Below, piece by piece: positions 8,499 through 16,619 of a stretch of 64,000 nt of DNA. This DNA is from BRH-c25 sp035627615. GTDB taxonomy: Bacteria; Bacillota; Clostridia; Lutisporales; Lutisporaceae. The notes below the pieces were generated by a model that was not told the origin of the DNA, made no database searches, and worked only from the letters and a program-made list of their open reading frames with translations. Made by a program: the position numbers and the translations under genes. Where the stretch lies: contig DASPLL010000026.1 of the NCBI GenBank assembly GCA_035627615.1, positions 62,001 through 126,000 on the forward strand. The letters are read 5' to 3'. Numbering within the stretch: position 1 is the stretch's first letter; every line of letters begins with the position of its first letter.

Positions 8499-9992
8499 TT
8501 ACTTACCACCGGAGGCATAGTACAATATCTGTTCCTGGGTTACTTCCCCCCTGTTGAAGATTCCCCGTATCTCCCCATTAAACATCACGGCGATCCTGTC
8601 GCACATTCCCAGAACCTCAGGCAGATCTGAGGATATCATTACTACTGATGCTCCTGAAGCCACCAGCTCATTGATTATATTGTAGATATCGACCTTTGAA
8701 CCTATATCTATACCGGCAGTTGGTTCTTCGATAAATAGTATCTTGGAGTTTGCAAACAGCCATTTTGCAAAAATAACCTTCTTTTTATTGCCTCCGCTCA
8801 GATTATTTACGATCTCCCTTTCACTGGCCATGATCTCCAGCCTGTCAACAAGGTCTCCAGCCTCTTCGACCTCTGCTGCTTTCTCTATGAAGCCCATTTT
8901 CGAAACTCTCTTCAAATTTGTTATAGTGATGTTCTCCCCTATGGAAGTATTGGTTATCAAGCCTTCCCCAGTCCCGATGCCGGTCACATAGCACAGGCCG
9001 TTGTTCTTTGCTATGTGGGGCGTTATGGATTTGAAAAGCTTGCCGTTTATATACAATTCCCCGTCAAAGGGTCCATCGATCCCGCATAGCACCTTTGTAA
9101 GGGTACGCCTGCCGGAACCGCTCAGACCTGTAATTCCAAAGATTTCACCCTTCCTTACATTGAAGCTTATATCCTTTATCTTCCCGTTAAAGCCGAGCTT
9201 TTCTACACGCAGCTGCTCTTTTCCGATCTTTACCTTGAGCTTCGGATATCTGTCCTCCACTTCCTTTCCGACCATCGCCTTGATTATGCCGTTTATATCC
9301 ACCTCATCGACCATGCAGGTCTGTATGAGTTCTCCATCTCTTAACACCGTTACCTGATCGGCGATCCTTTTAATCTCTTCAAGCCTGTGGGATATGTATA
9401 CTATAGTGACGTCAAGCTTCTTCAGGTCATTTATTACCCTGAAGAGCCTGTCGATTTCATTCTCTGTCAAAGCAGCGGTAGGCTCGTCCATAATGATGAT
9501 CCGGGCATTCTGGGACAAAGCCCTTATAATCTCAATGAACTTCTGCTGCCCTATACCCAGGGTGTTCACGGCAGAGCGGGGATTCAGCCTCATTCCGAAA
9601 TAGTCAAGGTAATGCTGTGTTTCCTTGTAAGCCTTCTCCCAGTCTATGAGCTTGAACCATGAGGGATTCTTCATCGGCTCCCTTCTTATGAAGACGTTTT
9701 CTGTTACATTCAGATCCGGAAAAAGCCTTGTCTCCTGATAAATCATAGCAATTCCAAGCTCCTGTGCCTGCTTGGGGTTGTTGATCACAGCCTTTGCTCC
9801 GTCTATATATATCTCCCCTGAATCAGGCGTATGCAAGCCGGCAAGTATCTTCATCAATGTAGATTTGCCGGCTCCGTTTTCACCGATCAAAGCGTGGACT
9901 TGTCCCTTATCTGCACAGAAATCTATATTATTCAGTACTAAATTATCACTGAACAGCTTTGTAATTTTTCTCATTTCCAGGAAATTACTCAA
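8499..9992 (-). CDS. Second sugar ABC transporter ATP-binding protein, without adjacent permease
   Basis: 497 aa, two fused nucleotide-binding domains of the RbsA/MglA type. NBD1: Walker A GENGAGKST, signature region LGIGQQKFIEIIRAL (first Ser replaced by Gly), Walker B IIIMDEPTAAL. NBD2: degenerate Walker A GLSGSGRRTL, intact LSGGNKKKV, but the Walker B aspartate is Glu (ILFIEEPTAGID). The TTG start at 9992 follows GAGGGAG. It is translated after the DeoR gene (42 nt gap) and followed by a terminator. No permease or binding protein belongs to this unit. It may serve the RhaP/RhaQ pore as an alternative ATPase or a transporter encoded elsewhere. The family is certain, the substrate is not. 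Confidence 0.85.
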   Translation of the reverse strand: MSNFLEMRKITKLFSDNLVLNNIDFCADKGQVHALIGENGAGKSTLMKILAGLHTPDSGEIYIDGAKAVINNPKQAQELGIAMIYQETRLFPDLNVTENVFIRREPMKNPSWFKLIDWEKAYKETQHYLDYFGMRLNPRSAVNTLGIGQQKFIEIIRALSQNARIIIMDEPTAALTENEIDRLFRVINDLKKLDVTIVYISHRLEEIKRIADQVTVLRDGELIQTCMVDEVDINGIIKAMVGKEVEDRYPKLKVKIGKEQLRVEKLGFNGKIKDISFNVRKGEIFGITGLSGSGRRTLTKVLCGIDGPFDGELYINGKLFKSITPHIAKNNGLCYVTGIGTGEGLITNTSIGENITITNLKRVSKMGFIEKAAEVEEAGDLVDRLEIMASEREIVNNLSGGNKKKVIFAKWLFANSKILFIEEPTAGIDIGSKVDIYNIINELVASGASVVMISSDLPEVLGMCDRIAVMFNGEIRGIFNRGEVTQEQILYYASGGK

Positions 9993-10034
9993 ATTACTCC
10001 CTCATTTCATCGATAATGACTGTATGCGAAAGGC

Positions 10035-10805
10035 CTATTCAAACTCAAAGGTGGTATACAGCTTAATAGCCCGTTCAAAATAATATTTCTTATATTCATT
10101 CGGAACCTGCTTGTTTGTTATCACTTTTTTCGCCATGTCCAACCCTCCCAACCTTGCAAAGGCAGTCCTGTTGAACTTGCCGTAATCGGCCACCACTATT
10201 ATTTCATTGGAAATCTTCCTGACCTCCTGGATAACCATTACCTCCTCATAGCTGTCCACGGTATAGCCCGAATCAAAGTTGACTCCCTTAACCCCTATAA
10301 ATGCCTTGTTTATATAAATACCGTTAAGGGCCTGCAGTGCAAAGCCGCCTACCAGTGTTGAAGTCGATTGTATAAGGTCTCCACCGGTCACAATGACCTT
10401 AATGCCTATACTGTCCTTAAGCTCGTAGGCAATGAGCAGATCATTGGTAACGACGGTGACCCTTTTCTCCTTGATGTTCCGTGCTATTTCAAGAGATGTG
10501 GTGCCGGGACTCAGATATATGGCTTCACCGGCTTCTATCATCTGGGAAGCCACCCTGCCCATCATTCTCTTTTCCTCAAGCATGCTGTCGTCCGATACAG
10601 GCATCAGTGAATTCTGAGTTGCCTCTTCATTTAAAACCGCTCCCCCGTATGTCTTTATAAGAAAGCCCTCCAGCTCAAGCTTATCCAGGTCCCTGCGTAT
10701 TGTGACCTCTGTTACGGAAAAAAGCTTGCTGAGCTCATAAACGTCCACACGTTTTTCTTTGAATAATATTTCTTTTATCCTGTTCTGTCTTTCGATAGCA
10801 AACAT
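10035..10805 (-). CDS. DeoR/GlpR-family regulator of the rhamnose region
   Basis: 256 aa. N-terminal DeoR helix-turn-helix (MFAIERQNRIKEIL, VTEVTIRRDLDKLE, KTYGGAVL) followed by the sugar-phosphate-sensing domain (GEAIYLSPGTTSLEIARNI, ADYGKFNRTAFARL). The ATG at 10805 has AAGGAG eight bases upstream; the frame is open further, without a second site. An extended -10 (TGTTATAAT on the minus strand) and a TGTTCTTTTGTGTTC direct repeat lie 60-90 nt upstream, suggesting autorepression. Related motifs precede rhaT, so it probably controls uptake, responding to a phosphorylated intermediate such as rhamnulose-1-phosphate (inference). Confidence 0.9.
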   Translation of the reverse strand: MFAIERQNRIKEILFKEKRVDVYELSKLFSVTEVTIRRDLDKLELEGFLIKTYGGAVLNEEATQNSLMPVSDDSMLEEKRMMGRVASQMIEAGEAIYLSPGTTSLEIARNIKEKRVTVVTNDLLIAYELKDSIGIKVIVTGGDLIQSTSTLVGGFALQALNGIYINKAFIGVKGVNFDSGYTVDSYEEVMVIQEVRKISNEIIVVADYGKFNRTAFARLGGLDMAKKVITNKQVPNEYKKYYFERAIKLYTTFEFE

Positions 10806-10865
10806 AAAAAAACTCCTTATTCTAAAAAAGGTCAATATTAACCAAAATTACAACAATTTATTAAG

Positions 10866-10896
10866 ATTATAACATAATTTTGTTCTTTTGTGTTCA
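10866..10896 (-). promoter_or_regulatory. Promoter and operator of the deoR-ATPase unit
   Basis: On the minus strand an extended -10 (TGTTATAAT; the TATAAT maps to 10866-10871) lies just downstream of the direct repeat TGTTCTTTTGTGTTCA (10881-10896), which occupies the -35 position. No good -35 box is seen. The arrangement suits a promoter blocked by the DeoR product itself. Confidence 0.55.
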
Positions 10897-10923
10897 TTTT
10901 AAAAATATCCAGCCAAAATATGT

Positions 10924-10955
10924 ATAAAGGACAGTTCATACGAACTGCCCTTTAT
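10924..10955 (-). terminator. Terminator of the rhaB-rhaA-aldolase-isomerase operon
   Basis: Stem of nine pairs (10929-10937 with 10942-10950, one G-U) closing a four-base loop, followed on the minus strand by TTTATA. It lies directly after the isomerase gene, separating it from the deoR unit. Confidence 0.7.
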
Positions 10956-10963
10956 ATATTAAT

Positions 10964-12466
10964 CTATACCTTTATCTTATTCACTCCCAGAAGGTCGGCT
11001 GTTTTTTCAAGCAGCGGCCCGTTATGGCCTATGGACATTGCACAGTGATGTATGGGCGCCTCAGCAAACCAGCGATCCATATATTTATCCGGGTGACAGC
11101 TGAACCTTATGTGTGTCTGAGTATTGCCTATCATAAGTATCTGAGCCTTTATGGCCTCCGCTTCACTTATGATCATCTTCATTTTCCCGTCTACTGTCTG
11201 TGTCACTCCCAAAGTGGTGACCGGACCCGACCTTACATTGGCCTCCACCGATACTCCGCTTCCTTTTTTCCCATGATATACCCCCATACCTCTGAGTACC
11301 GGTTTGCCCTCGGATATGGAAATATGGAATGGTCCGTCATGTCCCATTATTATAGTTCCCTCGTCATAGTCCATTGCCACTATTTCTGAAAAGCTTCCGC
11401 CCACGTCCAGGGTATCACATATCTTCATGGCAATGGCCGTCTTCAGGTCACCCTCCCCCGAGCAGGGCACTCCTGCCGCCGTCAGAAGGGAATGTCCCAC
11501 AATGAACCCGCTTTGAAGCTGCTCATAAGCATTGCCTCCTGAGCCGTGATAGTAATATGCCAGAGCATCCAGGTCATATTCCCTGACCATCCTCTCCTGA
11601 GCGGCTGCCACTTTGCAGGACCACTCCAGCTGTTCCGGCGAAGGCTTCCTCGCAATGGGGTCCGATGGGGAGTCACCGCTTATCTGGAAGAACTCCTGCA
11701 CCTGTTCCAGCTTCTGCTTCACTTCAGCTTCAGTCACTTTGCCGAGACTCCTGTCCAGGTCGCACATTTCAAGGAGCTCCACATGGATGCCCATCTGTGC
11801 CTGGGCCATTGTGAAGTCGCTGTACATATCCAGCATGCCGCTGTAATTGTTGCCTAAGAATCCAAAACGGCTGTGCTGCAGCGTGCGTTTCACCGATGCA
11901 GCCCTTGCCCACTCACCGATCTCCCTCCACGCCCGGACTGCTTCCTTTCTGCCGGCTGTGTTCTCGTCTGCTACTGATATTTCCGGTGTGTCTGAAAGGC
12001 CAAGAAGGCCGTTCACTATCCTGTAGCTTATCCCGGCACGGTTGAATGCATTTGTGAATTCAGGAACCGGACAGGCGCAGCAATGTGCCAGCCATTCGCC
12101 GGTACCTGTCTTCATATAGTTCATCTTCGGGGTTGGCTGAAGGTTCAGTATGACTACCGGAGCGTTACATATCCGGTGGACAGGAAGCACTGAGGAACTG
12201 GTCACATATGTAGCGGAATGGCAGAAGATTATATCCGCGTTGTTGGAATTCATCCACTCTCCTGCTGTCCTTGCCGATATCTCATCGTCCACCAGCCCGA
12301 AATTATAAACCTCCCCAAACTCAGCTAAACGGGTTTCAATAAATTTCCCATAATGGACAATCCGGTCTCTTAAGCCTTCAAACTGGCTCCAATATGCTTT
12401 TAACCCTACGGAATACAAACCGATGCGTGCTTTTTTCACCGGCTTGAGCTTTTTGATCGTACTCAT
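10964..12466 (-). CDS. L-fucose/L-arabinose isomerase-family protein
   Basis: 500 aa, cytoplasmic. The overall pattern (ARIGLYSVGLKAYWSQFEGL near the N-terminus, ADIIFCHSATYVTSS, APVVILNLQP, and a C-terminal TxTRFSCHP-like segment as HIRFSCHPDKY) fits the fucose/arabinose aldose-ketose isomerase superfamily. Candidate acidic metal ligands occur in GEGDLKTAIAMKI and AMDYDEGTIIMGHDGP. AAGGAGG precedes the ATG. It is the last gene of rhaB-rhaA-aldolase-isomerase, 22 nt after the aldolase. Since a true rhaA is present, this second isomerase may take another deoxy sugar such as L-fucose, letting the same kinase and aldolase handle both (inference). It could instead act on arabinose-like sugars. 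Confidence 0.75.
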   Translation of the reverse strand: MSTIKKLKPVKKARIGLYSVGLKAYWSQFEGLRDRIVHYGKFIETRLAEFGEVYNFGLVDDEISARTAGEWMNSNNADIIFCHSATYVTSSSVLPVHRICNAPVVILNLQPTPKMNYMKTGTGEWLAHCCACPVPEFTNAFNRAGISYRIVNGLLGLSDTPEISVADENTAGRKEAVRAWREIGEWARAASVKRTLQHSRFGFLGNNYSGMLDMYSDFTMAQAQMGIHVELLEMCDLDRSLGKVTEAEVKQKLEQVQEFFQISGDSPSDPIARKPSPEQLEWSCKVAAAQERMVREYDLDALAYYYHGSGGNAYEQLQSGFIVGHSLLTAAGVPCSGEGDLKTAIAMKICDTLDVGGSFSEIVAMDYDEGTIIMGHDGPFHISISEGKPVLRGMGVYHGKKGSGVSVEANVRSGPVTTLGVTQTVDGKMKMIISEAEAIKAQILMIGNTQTHIRFSCHPDKYMDRWFAEAPIHHCAMSIGHNGPLLEKTADLLGVNKIKV

Positions 12467-12488
12467 AGAAACCTCCTTATATTTGTTG

Positions 12489-13547
12489 TTATTTCGTCAG
12501 CTCCCTGACCAGGCTCTTCCTGTAGGCCTCGCTTTCCCAGTTCTTTATGAAATCTATGTCCCTTCCGCTCATGGCCTTTATTTCAAGTCCGCACCTGCCG
12601 ATCCCATTTATAACATATGCATAGCCCAGAAGAGTCTCTTCAATGGTTAAAGCCTCAGAATAGTTGGTCTTATAGAGCCGCTCCCCTGTTTTGGTATCCA
12701 CATTCAGCTTGTTTTCCGATCCGTCCACCGACAAGCTGCTGTTCAGGTATACCAGTTGATCGGGATACAGGGAATACCTTTCAAAAAAATCTGCATCTAT
12801 TCTCCTACTGGTAAAAAAGTCGGTCAGATATCCGGTATTGCTGATGAATTCACTCTCTCCCCTTGCTTCAAGCTTTATGTCCGGGTAATCCTCCTTCAGC
12901 CCCAGCTGCTGCTTTATGAGGCTGTTGACCTCTTCATGCAGGCTGACCGCTCTTTCATAGCTGTCTGAGGTTACAACAAGCCCATGGTTCTCCATGAAAA
13001 CTACCTCTGGGAACCTTCCATCCAGGGCAATGCACTTTTCTATCTCATCCTTAATTTTCTGGGTCAGGCAGAAGCCCGGATTTATATAGGGAATCCAGAG
13101 GAACGCATAATCCCTGCCCTTGAAAAGCCTCGCAACAGTATCCCTTCCCTCTGCGCTGCAGCAAAGTATATTTGCATAGACCGGGTGTGTATGTATGACA
13201 TACTTCTTCATAATTGAGTGGAAGCCGGCCTCAACAGAAGGCCGGAGTACCGGCAGCCCTTCCATTTCCACCACGTTTTTCCTTGCTGTCTCCACGCTTT
13301 CCTTTTCAAAATCCTTATCCTGCTTCAAGTCCACACCTTCATAATAGGCTTTTATATTGCCATAGTTCACAATGACAAAGCCCTGGGCGGGAGTGATCTG
13401 GTTGAGCTTGAAACCTGACGCCTTGACGGCCATAAGGCTGCCATCCAGCTTCACGGAGGTGTTCCCCCCTCCGCCCTGTACATAGTCGGCCCTGCTGCCG
13501 ACGGCCTTTGATATTATCTCAAGCTCCCTGAAGTATTGTTCAAACAT
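12489..13547 (-). CDS. Class II aldolase, probable rhamnulose-1-phosphate aldolase
   Basis: 352 aa with an N-terminal class II aldolase/adducin domain: GGGGNTSVKL and AVKASGFKL for phosphate binding, a zinc site HTHPVYAN and a second His in MENHGLVV. These enzymes cleave rhamnulose-1-phosphate or fuculose-1-phosphate to dihydroxyacetone phosphate and L-lactaldehyde. The protein is ~80 residues longer than E. coli RhaD. The C-terminal part (from about residue 235) is not from the canonical enzyme and resembles the aldolase half of bifunctional aldolase/dehydrogenases, though no dehydrogenase domain is present. It sits between rhaA and the second isomerase (about 21 nt gaps), fixing its place in the pathway. 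No lactaldehyde reductase is in the window. Confidence 0.82.
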   Translation of the reverse strand: MFEQYFRELEIISKAVGSRADYVQGGGGNTSVKLDGSLMAVKASGFKLNQITPAQGFVIVNYGNIKAYYEGVDLKQDKDFEKESVETARKNVVEMEGLPVLRPSVEAGFHSIMKKYVIHTHPVYANILCCSAEGRDTVARLFKGRDYAFLWIPYINPGFCLTQKIKDEIEKCIALDGRFPEVVFMENHGLVVTSDSYERAVSLHEEVNSLIKQQLGLKEDYPDIKLEARGESEFISNTGYLTDFFTSRRIDADFFERYSLYPDQLVYLNSSLSVDGSENKLNVDTKTGERLYKTNYSEALTIEETLLGYAYVINGIGRCGLEIKAMSGRDIDFIKNWESEAYRKSLVRELTK

Positions 13548-13568
13548 TTCGATACCCCTTTTCCACTT

Positions 13569-14843
13569 TTATCTGTTCCTTAATACCTTTTCTTCATAAT
13601 CCTGCACTTCTTCGATCCAATCAGCTCCGGCAGGAACCCCCATATTCAGGCAGTATTTATCCCAGACAGCTCCAAAGGGCAGTGTCTTGAACTCTTCCAT
13701 AAATGCAAGCCTCCTGCCGTAATTGCCTGAGTTCTCTTCCTTCACCAGCACCTCTGTCGGCTCAAGCAGGGCCATCATTATTGATTTCAGCGCCGCTCTT
13801 GTTCCAGTTACCCATGCCGTAATCCTGTTTATGCTTCCGTCAAAGAAATCCAGTGCATATGATACCCTGTCAAAGGCATTGCAGCGCTTGACCTCCTGTG
13901 CAAGGGCAATAAGCTCGTCGTTCAGTATGACTACATGGTCGCTGTCCCAGCGCACCGGTCTGCTTACATGCAGAAGCAGCCTGTCGGTGTAAAGCAGCGT
14001 AGAGGATATCTTGTCAGCGATGCTTTCGGTAAGGTGGAAATGCCCCATATCGTAGCAGATGGTCACATCATTCTTCAAACCATAGCCCATTACAAACTCA
14101 TGGGAACCGACAGTGTAAGACTCAACGCCTATGCCGAAAAGCTTGCTTTCGAGAGCATCTACAAGATATTGCCTATCATATCTGTCCTCCAGAATTTCAT
14201 CCAGGGACTTTTTCAGCTGCATCCGGTATCCCAGCCTGTCAGCGGCGGCATCCTTCATTCCGTCAGGCACCCAGATATTCATGACACAGGGAGTGCCCAG
14301 CTCTTTTCCCATATCGGCAGCTATCCTGCGGCACGCTTTTACATGCCTGATCCAGAACTGCCTGACTTCCTCATCCTTGCTGCCCAGTGTAAAGCCCGAA
14401 GCCGCCATGGGATGGCTGAAGCAGGTGGGATTGAAGTCTATACCTACGCCCAGCCTTTTCGCCCAATCGATCCATTTTCTGAGATGCTTTGTTTCTATCC
14501 GGTCTCTCTCAACTATCTCATCCCCTGTTTCCGCATAAATAGCGTGAAGATTTACCCGATGCCTGCCGGGAATAAGGCTTAATGCCTTTTCATAATCTGT
14601 CCGGAGCTCATCACCGTTTCTTGCCCTGCCGGGATAGTTCCCTGTACTCAGTATCCCTCCGCTAGCCCCTCCGGCAGAATTTTCAAAGCCGTTAACATCA
14701 TCGCCCTGCCAGCAGTGCAGTGAAATCGCACGTCCTTTCATGCTTTCCAGAACCTCATCGGTATCAACTTCAAAGGCAGCATAAGCTTCCTTTGCATACC
14801 GATACCTGTCGTTTATTGCCTTCTCCGAATTATACCCGTTCAT
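13569..14843 (-). CDS. rhaA: L-rhamnose isomerase
   Basis: About 424 aa, a close relative of E. coli RhaA: SLHCWQGDDVNGFEN, TGNYPGRARN, LHAIYAETG, DFNPTCFSHPMA, MNIWVPDGMKD, ESKLFGIGVESYTVGSHEF, DMGHFHLTE and LLLHVSRPVRWDSDHVV are all recognisable. It converts L-rhamnose to L-rhamnulose; the metal-binding His/Asp/Glu residues lie in the last segments. The ATG at 14843 with GGAGG six bases upstream is preferred over an in-frame ATG at 14864, which lies ahead of that site. It follows rhaB, separated by a 67-bp palindromic repeat. Confidence 0.95.
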   Translation of the reverse strand: MNGYNSEKAINDRYRYAKEAYAAFEVDTDEVLESMKGRAISLHCWQGDDVNGFENSAGGASGGILSTGNYPGRARNGDELRTDYEKALSLIPGRHRVNLHAIYAETGDEIVERDRIETKHLRKWIDWAKRLGVGIDFNPTCFSHPMAASGFTLGSKDEEVRQFWIRHVKACRRIAADMGKELGTPCVMNIWVPDGMKDAAADRLGYRMQLKKSLDEILEDRYDRQYLVDALESKLFGIGVESYTVGSHEFVMGYGLKNDVTICYDMGHFHLTESIADKISSTLLYTDRLLLHVSRPVRWDSDHVVILNDELIALAQEVKRCNAFDRVSYALDFFDGSINRITAWVTGTRAALKSIMMALLEPTEVLVKEENSGNYGRRLAFMEEFKTLPFGAVWDKYCLNMGVPAGADWIEEVQDYEEKVLRNR

Positions 14844-14870
14844 ATGACTCCCTCCTGTATTCAATTATTA

Positions 14871-14937
14871 GTGCCTCGTAACGTATATCCCTTCTTGAGC
14901 ATGCGAGGCACTGAATCAAGGATGTGATTATTAACAC
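14871..14937 (+). repeat. 67-bp palindromic dispersed repeat, copy 1 (rhaB-rhaA spacer)
   Basis: Perfect 8-bp arms GTGCCTCG/CGAGGCAC around a conserved 25-nt loop, followed by a conserved tail ending GATTATTAACAC. It matches copy 2 (17510-17576) at 63 of 67 positions. In this copy the tail pairs further with GTGTTAATAATC at 14960-14971, forming a second hairpin. No U-tract on either strand, so not a classical terminator. Confidence 0.85.
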
Positions 14938-14962
14938 TATGAAAAACAAGAAAGCTGTTGTG

Positions 14963-16441
14963 TTAATAATCTCTAGATAGCAGCTTTGAAAACCTGCCGT
15001 GTGCATCCTCCCAGCCATCCCTTTCGGAAGGGAGGTATTCCTCTGTGGGGAATGATCTCCTTATAAGCTCCCTGGCTTCACTCAGACCTGATACTTCGCC
15101 CAGGGCAAGCAGTTGGGCCGTCAGGTTGCCCACAGCTGTGGCCTCTGCCGGACCTGTGATTACTGGTCTGCCCGCTGCACTTGCCGTGAACTGGTTAAGC
15201 ATGGTATTCTTCGTACCGCCTCCGACCACATGAATGACTGGAATCTCATAGCCAACTACGCTTTCCAGGCCTTCAAGGGTCATGCGGTATTTAAGCGCAA
15301 GGCTTTCCATGATGCATCTCACAATTTCCCCCTTGCTTTCCGGAAGCTTCTGGCCGGTTTTCCTGCAGTACTCCCGTACTCTTTCAGGCATATTCCCCGG
15401 ACTGTAGAACATATCGTCATCCGGGTCTATGAACATCGTAAAGGCTTTGGCCTTTGAAGCCTGCAGAGCAAGCTCCCGGTGGCTCAGAGTCTCTCCTGCA
15501 GCCTCCCATGTCCTCATGCATTCCTGGTATATCCATAAGCCCATTATATTTTTAAGAAGCCTTGTAGTGTTGTAAATGCCTCCCTCATTGGTGTAGTTCA
15601 GTCTGTAGGTATCTTTATTTATAACCGGCCCGGGCAGCTCAGCCCCAAGAAGGGACCATGTTCCGCTGCTTATGTACGCATATCTGCTGTTTGCTGCCGG
15701 CACAGCCACAACAGCACTTCCGGTATCATGCTCCGCTACGGCTATTACCGGTACCGGCTTCAAATTGAGTTCTTCGCTTACGTGTTTTGTGAGATTACCT
15801 ACCACAGACCCCGTACCTATGATCCCTGTAAGTATCCTATCCGGTATGCCGAGCCTGGACAGCAGCCCTCTCGCCCAATCCCCTTTCACAGGGTCATACA
15901 TCTGTGAGGTACTGGCGATGGTGTACTCGCTGGCCTTTACCCCCGTCAGGAAATAATTCAACAGGTCGGGTATGAAAAGCAGTGTCTCCGCTTTTTCAAG
16001 CACCGGGGAATTATTAAGCTTCATTGAAAGCAGTTGATACAGAGTGTTGAATTTAAGGAACTGAATACCGGTCTCCCGGTAGATCTCCCTTTTAGGGATT
16101 ATACGGCAGGCTTCCTCTATCATCCCATCATTGCGGCTGTCCCTATAGTGAAAGGGTATACCCAGCAGCTGCCCCCCGGCATCCAGCAGCCCGAAATCCA
16201 CCCCCCAGGCGTCTATGCCTATGCCGGCAAAATCTCCGTCTCCACTCTTCAAGCATTTCAGCATCCCCTGCTTCATTTCATGATAGAGCCTTAGTATATC
16301 CCAGTAGAAGCTGCCGCACATCATCACCGGATCATTGGAAAACCTGTGTACCTCGTCGAGCTTCAGGACATTCCCGTCATAACGCCCCAGAATGCCCCTG
16401 CCGCTGCTTGCCCCATAGTCGAAGGCCAATAGCTTAAGCAC
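14963..16441 (-). CDS. rhaB: Rhamnulokinase
   Basis: About 492 aa FGGY-family sugar kinase. It phosphorylates L-rhamnulose to rhamnulose-1-phosphate. N-terminal ATPase motif AFDYGASSGRGILGRY, GIDAWGVDFGLLD, YRDSRNDGM, FNTLYQL, HDTGSAVVAVP, SSGTWSLLG, NEGG and HVVGGGTKNTMLNQF match RhaB. A GTG at 16441 with GGAGG seven bases upstream is the likely start; the ATG at 16462 overlaps that site. First gene of the catabolic operon and divergent from the AraC regulator, whose product probably activates it in response to rhamnose. Confidence 0.95.
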   Translation of the reverse strand: MLKLLAFDYGASSGRGILGRYDGNVLKLDEVHRFSNDPVMMCGSFYWDILRLYHEMKQGMLKCLKSGDGDFAGIGIDAWGVDFGLLDAGGQLLGIPFHYRDSRNDGMIEEACRIIPKREIYRETGIQFLKFNTLYQLLSMKLNNSPVLEKAETLLFIPDLLNYFLTGVKASEYTIASTSQMYDPVKGDWARGLLSRLGIPDRILTGIIGTGSVVGNLTKHVSEELNLKPVPVIAVAEHDTGSAVVAVPAANSRYAYISSGTWSLLGAELPGPVINKDTYRLNYTNEGGIYNTTRLLKNIMGLWIYQECMRTWEAAGETLSHRELALQASKAKAFTMFIDPDDDMFYSPGNMPERVREYCRKTGQKLPESKGEIVRCIMESLALKYRMTLEGLESVVGYEIPVIHVVGGGTKNTMLNQFTASAAGRPVITGPAEATAVGNLTAQLLALGEVSGLSEARELIRRSFPTEEYLPSERDGWEDAHGRFSKLLSRDY

Positions 16442-16619
16442 TTTTATCCCTCCTGTCTCCATATCGGGTATCTATTGTTAAATCAGATTTTAATACAATA
16501 CGGCTCTCTTTTCTTTGGGATATATTATTATTCTTTTGGGTTATGCTATCAGCTTTCGGATTGTACCGGTCTATGATATTCTATAAATATAGAATTGATT
16601 ATTCGAAGAGGTGAAAAGT
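16442..16619. promoter_or_regulatory. Divergent rhaB/araC promoter region
   Basis: AT-rich spacer between the divergent kinase and AraC genes. An 18-bp palindrome ATTCTATAAATATAGAAT (16578-16595) contains a -10-like TATAAAT for the AraC gene, whose RBS (GAGGTG) follows at about 16609. The segment TTCTTTTGGGTTATGC (16532-16547) may belong to the regulator's binding sites, but I see no clear AraC half-site pair. Confidence 0.4.

Noticed and set aside
13935..14582. A 215-codon + strand frame opposite rhaA
   Set aside because: Antisense to a strongly conserved enzyme; composition is that of a shadow frame.
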